Shown: in pieces, positions 19,937 through 28,534 of the stretch
How the letters are laid out: the number at the start of each line of letters is the position of its first letter
Numbering within the stretch: position 1 is the stretch's first letter
Source: Desulfospira joergensenii DSM 10085
Lineage (GTDB): Bacteria; Desulfobacterota; Desulfobacteria; Desulfobacterales; Desulfobacteraceae
Assembly: GCF_000420085.1 (NCBI RefSeq)
Contig: NZ_ATUG01000001.1
Coordinates: 1-64,000 of the forward strand
DNA length: 64,000 nucleotides
Direction of reading: 5' to 3'
Program-made: the position numbers and the translations under genes
Notes under the pieces: generated by a model
What the model was told of the DNA's origin: nothing
The model's database searches: none
The model's input: only the letters and a program-made list of their open reading frames with translations

Positions 19937-22105
19937 ATGATCTATAAGTTATTTCCTTTCCTTTTGTGGTTTACGAACTACAACAAGGAAAAGCTCAGCG
20001 CAGACGTGATTGCCGGAATCACAGTGGCCATGGTTCTGATCCCTCAGTCAATGGCCTATGCCCAGCTGGCCGGCCTTCCCGCATACTTTGGTCTTTATGC
20101 GGCATTTCTGCCGCCCATGGTGGCCTCCCTTTTCGGATCCAGCCGCCAGCTGGCCACCGGTCCGGTGGCGATTGTTTCCCTGATGTCTGCCGCCTCCCTG
20201 GAACCCCTTGCCACCGCCGGAAGCTCCCAGTTCATCGCCTACTCCATTATCATGGCCCTTACCGTGGGAACCTTTCAGCTCTTTTTAGGCGTTTTCCGGC
20301 TCGGCCTGATGGTCAACCTGCTTTCCCATCCCGTGGTGAACGGATTTACCAATGCGGCCGCCATTGTCATTGCCTCTTCCCAGTTTTCAAAGTTGTTCGG
20401 TGTCTATGTGGACAAGGCCCCCCACCACTACCAGACCATCATCAATGTCTGCAAGTCCGCCCTGCACTATACCCATCTGCCAACCCTGGCCATAGGCATT
20501 CTGGCCATTACCATCATGGTGGTTCTCAAGCGGGTGAACCCGAGAATTCCCAATGTGCTTGTGGCCGTGGCCGTCACCATTTTGATATCCAAGTTCACCG
20601 GGTTCAACAACGACACCTTTGTCCCTGTTGACCGGATCAAGGATGCCAGGATCGTGGAGGCCATTTCCCTGTTCAATGGGGACATAAAGGCCATAAAAGA
20701 ACTGGGGACTCTTCGGGCAAACCTGAACAACGATCTTGCCGCCGTGAAAAAAGAAGAAAAAGAACACGGGGTGCACATTGCATCGATAAAAGAACTGGAC
20801 ATTGAGCATGAACTGGCCCTGCTCCAGGCCAGGATCGAACAGCTCAAGGGAGCGGCCCACATCAAGCGCGAAAACCTGAGACTGATCCACTTTTCCCTGC
20901 CTAAAGATGCCGGAGAATCCCCTGTTTTCTATACGGATGCCACATTACCGGAAGGTCTTGAAACCGACGGCCGCAAATGGCGGCTCAAGATTTCCAACAA
21001 GACCCTGGACACAGCTAACCTGAAGATGATCGGTGCCGGAGCCATAGTGGGCGAGATCCCCAAGGGATTGAAAATCGGCATCCCCAAGGCCCCTGAAAAC
21101 ACATCTTACCTGGCCGCTTTTTTACAGCTTCTCCCCTTTGCCGTGATCATTTCCCTGCTGGGGTTTATGGAGGCCATTGCCATTGCCAAATCCATGGCAG
21201 CCAAAACCGGACAGAAACTGGATCCCAACCAGGAACTCATCGGCCAGGGGCTGGCCAATATTATCGGTGCCTTTGGCCAGAGCTATGCCGTATCCGGCTC
21301 TTTTTCCCGGTCCGCCGTCAACCTCCAGGCCAATGCGGTGAGCGGAGTCTCCTCGGTGGTCACCAGTATCATGGTCGCGCTGACCCTGCTCTTTTTTACC
21401 CCCCTTCTCTTTCACCTGCCCCAGGCCGTTCTTGCCGCCGTCATCATGATGGCCGTGATCGGGCTTGTTAACACATCCGGGTTTATCCATGCCTGGAAGG
21501 CCAAGAAATCAGAGGGCATCATCTCGGTGATCTCCTTTGTCTGCACCCTCTACTTTGCCCCCCATCTGGATAAAGGCATCATGGTCGGTGTGGGCCTGAC
21601 CTTTGCCCTATTTATCTACAAACACTTAAGGCCCCGGGTGGCCCTGCTCTCCAGAGCCAAGGACCAAAGCCTGAAGGACGCATTAAAAGCGGGACTCAGG
21701 GAATGCCGCCACATTGCCGTGGTCCGGTTCGACGGCTCTTTGATCTTTACCAATGCCACCTACCTGGAAGACAAGGTCCTGGAGTATATTGCAGACAAGC
21801 CCGATCTGAGACATATTCTGATCGCCTCCAGGGGGATCAATGATATTGATGCTTCTGGCGAGGACGCCATTTCCATTCTCATTGATACGGTGAGAAGCTC
21901 TGGAAGGGAAATCTCCTTCTGCGGGGTAAAGGAAGAGGTCATGGCCGTGATGGAAAGAACCCATCTCATCGATAAACTGGGACGGGACAATATCTATCCG
22001 GATTCCCGGGCAGCCCTTGAATCCATTTACCAGCAGATCCACTCCAAGGGTGACTGCGGAGACTGCCCCCTGAAAAGCTATATGCCGGTGGAAATCCAGG
22101 GGTGA
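19937..22105 (+). CDS. SulP-family anion (sulfate) permease with STAS domain and a large soluble insertion
   Basis: 722 residues, longer than the usual 550-600. The N-terminal half has the SulP signatures VAMVLIPQSMAYAQLAGLP (about 30-48) and LFGSSRQLATGPVAIVSLMS. The C-terminal half resumes with GFMEAIAIAKSMA and SYAVSGSFSRSAVN. A STAS domain closes the protein (about 590-700; SRGINDIDASGEDAI). Between about residues 228 and 370 there is a hydrophilic, coiled-coil-rich insertion not typical of the family. The call implies sulfate or related anion import at the inner membrane; specificity is not fixed by sequence. AGGAG lies 6 bases before the ATG. Confidence 0.9.
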   Translation: MIYKLFPFLLWFTNYNKEKLSADVIAGITVAMVLIPQSMAYAQLAGLPAYFGLYAAFLPPMVASLFGSSRQLATGPVAIVSLMSAASLEPLATAGSSQFIAYSIIMALTVGTFQLFLGVFRLGLMVNLLSHPVVNGFTNAAAIVIASSQFSKLFGVYVDKAPHHYQTIINVCKSALHYTHLPTLAIGILAITIMVVLKRVNPRIPNVLVAVAVTILISKFTGFNNDTFVPVDRIKDARIVEAISLFNGDIKAIKELGTLRANLNNDLAAVKKEEKEHGVHIASIKELDIEHELALLQARIEQLKGAAHIKRENLRLIHFSLPKDAGESPVFYTDATLPEGLETDGRKWRLKISNKTLDTANLKMIGAGAIVGEIPKGLKIGIPKAPENTSYLAAFLQLLPFAVIISLLGFMEAIAIAKSMAAKTGQKLDPNQELIGQGLANIIGAFGQSYAVSGSFSRSAVNLQANAVSGVSSVVTSIMVALTLLFFTPLLFHLPQAVLAAVIMMAVIGLVNTSGFIHAWKAKKSEGIISVISFVCTLYFAPHLDKGIMVGVGLTFALFIYKHLRPRVALLSRAKDQSLKDALKAGLRECRHIAVVRFDGSLIFTNATYLEDKVLEYIADKPDLRHILIASRGINDIDASGEDAISILIDTVRSSGREISFCGVKEEVMAVMERTHLIDKLGRDNIYPDSRAALESIYQQIHSKGDCGDCPLKSYMPVEIQG

Positions 22106-22148
22106 TCTTCTCCTGCTGGATTAATCCGTAATCCTGTTTGCAGAGACC

Positions 22149-22191
22149 GCGGCCTTTCAAGGAGATTCCTTGAAAGGCCGCCTTTTTTTTT
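22149..22191 (+). terminator. Strong rho-independent terminator after the SulP gene
   Basis: A perfect 14-bp GC-rich stem (22149-22162 with 22168-22181), a 5-base loop, then C and a long T-run to 22191. It separates the plus-strand permease from the convergent histidine kinase gene. Confidence 0.92.
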
Positions 22192-22192
22192 A

Positions 22193-23773
22193 TCAAATCA
22201 CAGCCTCTGTGGATGAAAACCCAATCACCGGAAAGGTGATGGTGAAACAGGAACCCGAACCTTCTTCGCTGGTCACGGTGAGCTTTCCTCCGTGCCTGGC
22301 GATAATTCCCTGGGATACACTTAATCCAAGCCCTGTTCCCTTGCCCTTCTCTTTGGTGGTAAAAAAGGGATCAAACACGGAAGACAGAATGTGCTTGGGG
22401 ATGCCGTGACCATAGTCGATCACGCTGACCTTGACCGTATCTCCCTTTTCCCCGACCCTTCCCAGAATCTGGATTTTTCCCCCTTTTGGGGAGGCATCCA
22501 CTGCGTTGAGCAGAAGATTCACGAACACCTGTTCCAGTTTTTGCCGGTCTCCCTGGATCTTGGGCAGGTTGTCGGTAAACTTGAGATCCACCAGGATTCC
22601 TGAAAAACGGAGCTGGTTTTCCAAAAGTTTAACCGTATTCTTTACCAGGTTGGACAGGTTCAGGGATTCCATGGTCGAACTGCTCTCCCTGGCAAAATCA
22701 AGGAGATTCCGGATGATTTTCTTGGACCGGTCCGTCTCCTCGACAACGTCCCGGAGCATGTCAACGGCTTCCTCCCTGGATAAATTGTCGTAGTCTTCCA
22801 GGAGCATGTGGGCGGTGAGCATGATATTGTTGAGGGGATTGTTCAGTTCATGGGCCACCCCGGCGGTCAGGGTTCCCACGGCTTTCAGCTTATGGGTCTG
22901 GATCAGGACCGCTTCCCTGGCGTCTATTTCCCGGATCATATCGTTGATGGCCAGGGCCAGATCTGTAAACTCGTCCCTAAAATCCCTCTGGGGCACAATG
23001 GGGCTGAAATCCCCGGCGGCGATCCGTTTGGCATAGGCGGCAAACCGGTTCAGGGTCCTGTAAATCCGCTTGACCAGAAGCGAAGTGTTGATGGCCAGAA
23101 AGATGAGCAGCCCCAGGATGGAGAGCATATGAATGTACCTGGACCGGCTGAGGGTCTTTTCCAGGGCCTGCTTTTCAATGCTCATCATGGTCTGGGCCGA
23201 TGTCAGGATCTCCTTGCCCCGGTCCCTGAGCTGGAGTTCGATTTTTTTGGAAAAGTCTGATGTATGGATCCCGGACTCTCCCTGTTGTTCCCGTTGAAAA
23301 AGCTGATCCAGAAGAGATTCATAGGATCCGATCTTGGTCAGAATCTCCCTGCGGGCATGCTGCCCGCCCAGGAGCTTTGAAAACCGGTCCGACTCTGAGG
23401 TGAAAATGGATTCAGCCAGGTGAATATTTTCAATGGCATCGTTGAGATTGGTGCCGTAAAGAAAATAATTTTTCTCATACCGCCGGGCCTGCTGGATTTC
23501 AGAGGCAAAGTCATTGACGAATTCCAGAAATTCCAACCGCTTCTCAACCTGATCATTGTTCACCACCACCACCACCACCATGATCAGGGCCAGGATAAAG
23601 ACCATGACATTGCCCATGTAAATCTGGTTGCGTACACTGAAATGACGCCGGGCCAGCAAGGTTTCCTGGGCTTTTTTGATCTCTTCCATACGGCCGTACA
23701 CCGCCCGGGTGTTTTCCTGAATATCCGGATCTTCCATGGCCGGATCGGTATTTTCATACCCCAGAAATTTCAA
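22193..23773 (-). CDS. Membrane sensor histidine kinase
   Basis: About 526 residues: cytoplasmic N-terminus, membrane helix (about 46-65), helical periplasmic sensor (about 70-225), second helix (LGLLIFLAINTSLLV), HAMP-like linker, HisKA with phospho-acceptor in AGVAHELNNPLNNIM, and HATPase with FDPFFTTKEKGKGTGLGLS. Start: an ATG-like codon at 23839 lies inside the upstream gene. A TTG at 23773, 4 bases after that gene's stop, has AAGGA 7 bases upstream and is preferred. It is the last gene of the left arm of the island, after a receiver protein that is its likely partner. Confidence 0.92.
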   Translation of the reverse strand: MKFLGYENTDPAMEDPDIQENTRAVYGRMEEIKKAQETLLARRHFSVRNQIYMGNVMVFILALIMVVVVVVNNDQVEKRLEFLEFVNDFASEIQQARRYEKNYFLYGTNLNDAIENIHLAESIFTSESDRFSKLLGGQHARREILTKIGSYESLLDQLFQREQQGESGIHTSDFSKKIELQLRDRGKEILTSAQTMMSIEKQALEKTLSRSRYIHMLSILGLLIFLAINTSLLVKRIYRTLNRFAAYAKRIAAGDFSPIVPQRDFRDEFTDLALAINDMIREIDAREAVLIQTHKLKAVGTLTAGVAHELNNPLNNIMLTAHMLLEDYDNLSREEAVDMLRDVVEETDRSKKIIRNLLDFARESSSTMESLNLSNLVKNTVKLLENQLRFSGILVDLKFTDNLPKIQGDRQKLEQVFVNLLLNAVDASPKGGKIQILGRVGEKGDTVKVSVIDYGHGIPKHILSSVFDPFFTTKEKGKGTGLGLSVSQGIIARHGGKLTVTSEEGSGSCFTITFPVIGFSSTEAVI

Positions 23774-23777
23774 AATC

Positions 23778-24185
23778 TTATCCTTGGGTCCCCGGGGCCG
23801 GATCGATATCCATCCCCAGGGCCTTGGCCGCCTTTGCAATGACAGCCCTCAGGTCATCGGGTTTAAACGGCTTGGCAATGAAATCAAAGGCTCCTTTTTC
23901 CATGGCATCCCTGGCAAGGGATATCATGGCATATCCCGTGATCATGATCACCTTTGTCCTCGGGGATTTTTCATGGACCAGATCCATCACCTGCATGCCG
24001 TCCATTTCATCCATATAAATATCCGTGACAACGATATCAAAGGTTTTTTCCTGGATTCGGGCCACGGCGAGCTGGGGATCTAAAAAGACCTCTACCTTGC
24101 AGCCGATTTTTTCAAGGGCAGGTTTGAGTCGTTTCCCCACAATGGCTTCATCATCCAACAAAAGAATTTCAAGAGGGCTGGACAT
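23778..24185 (-). CDS. Single-domain response regulator
   Basis: 135 residues, a receiver domain only. Acidic pocket in ILLLDDEAIVG, phospho-acceptor Asp in VTDIYMDEMDG (about 56), conserved Thr/Ser in MITGYAMISLA and Lys in FIAKPFKPDD. With no output domain it probably passes phosphate on or acts by protein contact. Immediately precedes the histidine kinase gene and follows the kinase-like genes. Confidence 0.92.
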   Translation of the reverse strand: MSSPLEILLLDDEAIVGKRLKPALEKIGCKVEVFLDPQLAVARIQEKTFDIVVTDIYMDEMDGMQVMDLVHEKSPRTKVIMITGYAMISLARDAMEKGAFDFIAKPFKPDDLRAVIAKAAKALGMDIDPAPGTQG

Positions 24186-24273
24186 TGGAATCTCCTTTTT
24201 TCTTTACAGTTTTCTTATCACATTCATTCCCGGACAACAATCGGCCGAGCCAAAAGGTCTGCTGCCTTTTTGA

Positions 24274-25095
24274 TCAGCGGAAACTGGTCGAGGCTTCCGT
24301 CAGTATATCTTTGTTCCAGTGAACTTCAAGATACCCGATACCCTCTATTTTTTCCGAGATGCGTTTGATGGCCTCAATTTTTTTGGTTTTTTCCCGTTTA
24401 ACCGAAGTTGTGGTTACCACCACCGTACCATTGTCGGCAGTGACGCGGATATCGGTCAGGGTCTTGAGCAGGGCATTTCTTACCCGGGCCGCAAGGGCCA
24501 TGTCCGACAGGGTGTTTTTAGAATAGGTCATGGCCTTGAACCGGGGATACCCCAGGGTGGTCACCAGGGTTTCAATGACTTCCTCCTCCTGGATCTGCTC
24601 CAGGTTGATGACCATGTCATAGAGATCCGCATCGCTCTGTTTCCGGTTAAAGGCAGCCATGGACCACTTATCCTTTTTGCCAGTCTCGTCTGCAATCATT
24701 TTTTTACGAACTTGGCCGGATTTGCCGGAGTTTTCCTTTGGAGATCCCGTGTTGAGATTACCGATAAGCTTGACCTTCAGCACATGGGATACCACCATCA
24801 CATAGAGATGGGCCCCAAGACCCCAGCAGACCCAGTCATCCTCCAGAAGCTTCCCAAGAACCTCCATCTCCACACAGGAAAGAAAATAGTTCCATGTTTT
24901 TTCCGGCATCCGCTTCAGCAGGGACGGGGTATTGTCCATGGCATGGGCCAATTTTTTAGGGTCAAGGCCATGGGTATTTGCAACCTCCTCCAGAAACTCC
25001 CGATTTAAGGCCTTATATCCCAGACGCCGGGCTGTTTTCCGGGCGATCTCGGTCTCGATTTCTTCATTGTCCGATGTTAAAATTAAAACTGGCAT
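24274..25095 (-). CDS. Cytidylate-kinase-like protein with degenerate P-loop and BON-like C-terminus
   Basis: 273 residues resembling the cytidylate-kinase-like family (Cytidylate_kin2 type) over about 1-190. The position of the Walker A loop reads TSDNEEIETEIARK, lacking the glycines and the Lys needed for ordinary nucleotide binding. The middle motif DDWVCWGLGAHL corresponds to YHGLAGHL in the next gene. Residues about 195-265 form a BON-like alpha/beta module (RVTADNGTVVVTT ... EGIGYLEVHW). It is a paralogue of the genes at 25144-25953 and 36339-37565. A true CMP kinase role is unlikely; a regulatory or ligand-sensing role is inferred. Confidence 0.75.
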   Translation of the reverse strand: MPVLILTSDNEEIETEIARKTARRLGYKALNREFLEEVANTHGLDPKKLAHAMDNTPSLLKRMPEKTWNYFLSCVEMEVLGKLLEDDWVCWGLGAHLYVMVVSHVLKVKLIGNLNTGSPKENSGKSGQVRKKMIADETGKKDKWSMAAFNRKQSDADLYDMVINLEQIQEEEVIETLVTTLGYPRFKAMTYSKNTLSDMALAARVRNALLKTLTDIRVTADNGTVVVTTTSVKREKTKKIEAIKRISEKIEGIGYLEVHWNKDILTEASTSFR

Positions 25096-25143
25096 GGGTT
25101 TCCTCCTTTTTTTCAGACCCTTTGCATGGTCAAAGGGACGAGT

Positions 25144-25953
25144 CTATACAGCATCAGCAGGCATGGGAAGCCCCGTATGGACTTCCAGGTTGTGTACACC
25201 TTTGTTTTCCTGCTGAAATGCTTGCAGGCATTTTTTAAACTTTGAGGTTTGTGAGTCCCCTTCCCTGGCATATACCAGGATATTTCCATACTCACAGGTC
25301 ACACCGGCTTCGGGAAAACTCTCCACCAGCACTGCCTTCAGATTACAGGCCAGAAGAAGATCCTGGGTCTGTTGCTTGCACTCCGGGGTCGGTTCAAAGG
25401 GTTTTTTCAGGGCTCCCTGGCAGATCAGGTCCACGGCATCCTCCAGGGAGAACTTATCGATACAGACCACGAGATCGTACAGGGTGGAGTTGGTGGGGTC
25501 TGCATGATAAATTTTCTGGGTCCATTTTTTTCTGTGTTCATCATCCTCCAGTATTTTTGTTCTGGCCTGAACTTCGGACAGCCCCTCCTGGATCTTCCGC
25601 TGCACCCGGCTCTTGAGACTGGCCGTCAGCCGGACACGGAAAACATGGGGCAGGCGGTTCAACAGCAGATGACCGGCCAGACCGTGGTAGACGATATTCC
25701 CCTTGGCTACCCTTTCGATCAGGGTGGCCCGGATATAGGCCAGATAGATCTCCTTGGTATGGCGGTACTGCTCAAAAATTCCAGGTGCATCATGGATGGC
25801 CTTTTCAAGTTTCTTTCTGGGGATCTTGAATCGGTCACTGGTTGCAAACAAAAGATCCCGGCTTATGATATCAAATTCAAGCTTCTCAGCCACCTTTTCT
25901 GCCACAAATTTTCCCATGGAATAGGTCCCGCGGGAGATGGTAATTATTGCCAT
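25144..25953 (-). CDS. Cytidylate-kinase-like protein with intact P-loop and BON-like C-terminus
   Basis: 269 residues. The N-terminus reads ISRGTYSMGKFVAEKV, a Walker A (G-x4-G-K) intact at residues 9-15. The second motif is NIVYHGLAGHLLLNRLP (about 86). LYDLVVCIDKFSLEDAVDLI (about 158) matches the same segment in the two paralogues. The C-terminal 70 residues are BON-like (VTCEYGNILVYA ... NKGVHNLEVHT). Of the three paralogues only this one looks able to bind ATP normally. It is too divergent from Cmk to call a metabolic kinase. Co-oriented and tightly spaced with the permease upstream (15 bases) and its paralogue downstream (48 bases). Confidence 0.78.
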   Translation of the reverse strand: MAIITISRGTYSMGKFVAEKVAEKLEFDIISRDLLFATSDRFKIPRKKLEKAIHDAPGIFEQYRHTKEIYLAYIRATLIERVAKGNIVYHGLAGHLLLNRLPHVFRVRLTASLKSRVQRKIQEGLSEVQARTKILEDDEHRKKWTQKIYHADPTNSTLYDLVVCIDKFSLEDAVDLICQGALKKPFEPTPECKQQTQDLLLACNLKAVLVESFPEAGVTCEYGNILVYAREGDSQTSKFKKCLQAFQQENKGVHNLEVHTGLPMPADAV

Positions 25954-25968
25954 TGATTCTGCTCCTTA

Positions 25969-27789
25969 TTAAATCCCGTAAATCAAGGTTATCATTGCAA
26001 TCATCACCACCAGAAAGAGGATGCTGACCAGGGTACCGGCCTTGATAAAGTCGATGGTCCGGTACCGGCCCGGTCCCATGTAAAGGGCGTTGACCTGGTG
26101 GGTGGGAAGAACAAAAGAATTGCTGGTGGCAAGGCCGACAACCAGGGCGGCCATCCTGGGATCGGCATGGGCCGCGATGGCCATGTTCACCACCAGGGGC
26201 ACCAGGAGAACCGTGGCCCCCACATTGGAGATGACCAGGGTAAACAGGGTGGAAAGGATGCCGATCACCGTCAATAAAACAATGGGCGGCACATCCCCGA
26301 TGATATTGAGGATGGTGCCTGCAATCCAGGCCGCGGTTCCGGTCTTTTCCGTTGCAATACCCAGGGGAATAAGCCCTGCCAGAAGAAAAATGGTCCGCCA
26401 GTCAACGGACTGGTAGGCCTCGTCAATGCTCAAAACCTTTGTCAGAATCATGCCGAGGGCTCCGGACATCAGAGCAACGGACAACTGAATGTGAAATCCC
26501 ATGATCATAACCAGGGAAAGGACCAGCCACCCGCCGGCCCAAAGGGCCTTTTCCGGCCGCATCTCCTCCAGGTCCGAGGGAAGGCTGAACAAAAGCCCTC
26601 CTTCCCGGTGCAGGGCTTCCATACGGTCCCAGGTTCCGTAGAATACGATCACATCCCCTGTCTGCAGGACAATATCATCCAGCTTGGCCCGGAAAATTTC
26701 ATCCTGGCGGTGAATGGTCAGCGGAGTGATCCGGAACCGGTCATTGAACATATTCTCCCCCAGGGTCCGCCCGATATAATTGGACCTGGGGGCGATGACG
26801 GCTTCGACGATCCCGGAGTTGGCCGGATCAAACTCCTGTGAGTAGGATTCAATGTCGTCCTTGAGAAGCATCTCCATGTCCTTGACCATCCGTTTGATGT
26901 CTGTCCCGGATCCCCAGACCACCATGTCCACATTGGAACGGATCTCGGAATCCAATCCCGGGGAGAGGGTTTTAAACTCCGGCGGTTCCGTCAGGGCAAC
27001 GGTATGGACCAGATACCGGCGGCCAATATCCCCCACACGGACCGTATCCCGGTAGTGGGTAAAATCCTCAGCGGTTTTTAATTCAAAAAAGCAGTTTTCA
27101 TCGCTCCCCGATCCATCTGCCCCATCCAGGCTGCAGGTATTTTTATCCTCATCGGTTTCAGATACTTCCCCCTGGGGGAGGATGAACCGACCCAGGAGAA
27201 TGAAACAGAAAATCCCGCTCGCCACCAGGGCAAGCCCGATGGGGGTCACGTCAAAAAGACCAAAGGGTTCAAGGTTGAACGGGATCAAAAGATCGTTCAA
27301 TAAAATCAGAGGGGAGCAGCCCACCAGGGTAATGGTTCCGCCCAGGATAGCGCTGAACCCCACGGGCATGAGCAGCCGGCTGAGAGGAATGTTCTGCATT
27401 TTGCTGATGCGCTGGATGGCCGGCAGGAAAAGGGCTGCAGCCCCGATATTCTGCATAAAACTTGAAATAATGGCCACGGTAAATGAGATGGCCACGATGA
27501 TCCGGGAGGTGCTTTTCCCGGCAATGGCCAGGACCGGTTTTACCAGTTTGTTGATCATCCCGGTCTTGTCTAAACCTGCGCCGATGATAATCACCGCAAT
27601 GATGGAAACCACGGCGTTGGAACTCAATCCCACAAAGGCTTCCTTCGGCGTGACCAGCCCCAGAAGCGGAAGACAGACCATCATCATTATTGCTACCACG
27701 TCCACCCTGACCCACTCCACGATGAAAAGGAAAATGGCCAGGGCAATCATCAGAAGAACCCATATCATATCCGGTGTCAGTTGTTCCAT
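25969..27789 (-). CDS. SLC13/DASS-type permease with internal RCK_C (TrkA-C-like) region
   Basis: 606 residues. Two transmembrane halves (about 1-215 and 415-606) with SLC13-type sequences flank a cytoplasmic segment of about 200 residues. The segment contains a TrkA-C-like unit: IAPRSNYIGRTLGENMFNDR ... LQTGDVIVFYGTWDRM. Such proteins usually move sulfate, dicarboxylates or similar anions with Na+, with the RCK_C part gating the pore; the substrate is not readable here. Co-transcribed with the USP upstream and two kinase-like genes downstream. A second SLC13 gene lies at 38055-39527 in the other arm of the island. Confidence 0.85.
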   Translation of the reverse strand: MEQLTPDMIWVLLMIALAIFLFIVEWVRVDVVAIMMMVCLPLLGLVTPKEAFVGLSSNAVVSIIAVIIIGAGLDKTGMINKLVKPVLAIAGKSTSRIIVAISFTVAIISSFMQNIGAAALFLPAIQRISKMQNIPLSRLLMPVGFSAILGGTITLVGCSPLILLNDLLIPFNLEPFGLFDVTPIGLALVASGIFCFILLGRFILPQGEVSETDEDKNTCSLDGADGSGSDENCFFELKTAEDFTHYRDTVRVGDIGRRYLVHTVALTEPPEFKTLSPGLDSEIRSNVDMVVWGSGTDIKRMVKDMEMLLKDDIESYSQEFDPANSGIVEAVIAPRSNYIGRTLGENMFNDRFRITPLTIHRQDEIFRAKLDDIVLQTGDVIVFYGTWDRMEALHREGGLLFSLPSDLEEMRPEKALWAGGWLVLSLVMIMGFHIQLSVALMSGALGMILTKVLSIDEAYQSVDWRTIFLLAGLIPLGIATEKTGTAAWIAGTILNIIGDVPPIVLLTVIGILSTLFTLVISNVGATVLLVPLVVNMAIAAHADPRMAALVVGLATSNSFVLPTHQVNALYMGPGRYRTIDFIKAGTLVSILFLVVMIAMITLIYGI

Positions 27790-27864
27790 AGTCTCTCCAT
27801 GTTCAAGATTTTCTACATATAAACTGCTATTGTCATGCGGAAGGGCATCCCCCTTTTTCCCCGC

Positions 27865-28314
27865 TTAATGCTTATTTTTTTTCCGCCGGCTGAGTGTTAG
27901 AAGGGGACATTCAAGACCGGATGAAAGATTTTTGAGCCAGTGCCTGCCCCTGGATTTTCCCGACGTGGAAAAATCCTGGCCGCTTCCCCAGACAATGGCC
28001 TGAAAGGACGGCCTGTCGGCCAGGAACTTGAGCAGTTCCTGGGACGGATCACCGATTTTCAGGGCGGAGCTGGTTTCAAGACCTTTCTGAATAAAGGTTT
28101 CCGTCAATTCTGCCAGTCGTTTCCCGACCCGGGCCTCAATCTTGTGAAGTGCATTTCTTTTGGCGCCGATACCATCCTGTGTTGAAAAAGACATGGCCAC
28201 CAGCATGAGGAATGTTACCTTGGCGTCTGTGCGCAGGGCATATTCCCTGGCGTAAATCAATGCACCGGGATAAACCTTTTCATTTTCAAAAATCACCAGC
28301 ACTTCATTTTTCAT
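27865..28314 (-). CDS. Universal stress protein-like domain protein
   Basis: 149 residues with a USP-like alpha/beta fold: N-terminal strand VLVIFENEKVYPGALIYARE, a middle helix, and FQAIVWGSGQDFS, with the family's late G-x(n)-GS loop degraded (STSGKSRGRHW). ATP binding is therefore doubtful. Short USP-type proteins often regulate transporters. It is the first gene of the left-arm operon, 28 bases after a sigma-54-type promoter element. Confidence 0.7.
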   Translation of the reverse strand: MKNEVLVIFENEKVYPGALIYAREYALRTDAKVTFLMLVAMSFSTQDGIGAKRNALHKIEARVGKRLAELTETFIQKGLETSSALKIGDPSQELLKFLADRPSFQAIVWGSGQDFSTSGKSRGRHWLKNLSSGLECPLLTLSRRKKNKH

Positions 28315-28341
28315 TGAATCTTCCTTTCCCTGGGTTGAGAT

Positions 28342-28357
28342 TACAAGATCCGTGCCG
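28342..28357 (-). promoter_or_regulatory. Candidate sigma-54 promoter of the USP-SLC13-kinase-like operon
   Basis: The minus strand reads CGGCACGGATCTTGTA: GG at -24, then N10, then GT where GC is usual at -12 (consensus TGGCACG-N4-TTGCW). It points at the USP gene (start 28314). Repeated dyads that could bind an activator lie 70-190 bases upstream, the normal distance for enhancer sites. The two deviations from consensus (C for T at the first base, T for C at -12) keep confidence moderate. Confidence 0.6.
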
Positions 28358-28428
28358 GAAATAATTAAGATATAAGTATCTGATTTTATGCTATTTCAAT
28401 GAAACAGAGCCCCGCTGGAAGATCAATT

Positions 28429-28532
28429 TGTTGCACAATGCAACCCGGATGAACATCCAGGCAAGGACTGGCCCGTCCATGGCAGAGAAAAAGATGTTGC
28501 AAAATTCAACAGAGATGTTGCGATTTCGAACG
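28429..28532. promoter_or_regulatory. Three repeated dyads (TGTTGC-N5-GCAACA type), likely activator-binding sites
   Basis: TGTTGCACAATGCAAC (28429-28444, a perfect 15-bp palindrome from the second base), TGTTGCAAAATTCAACA (28495-28511) and TGTTGCGATTTCGAACG (28516-28532). The last two centres are 21 bases apart, two helical turns; the first is 66 bases away. A further palindrome TTTCAATGAAA lies at 28394-28404. They sit between the stop of an NtrC-type activator gene and the sigma-54-like promoter, as expected of enhancer sites. A related site is at 32998-33014. Confidence 0.6.
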
Positions 28533-28534
28533 TC

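Noticed and set aside
23561..23582. Run of CAC/CCA repeats resembling a His-tag or microsatellite on the plus strand
   Set aside because: On the coding (minus) strand it encodes consecutive Val residues in the first membrane helix of the histidine kinase, so it is ordinary coding sequence.
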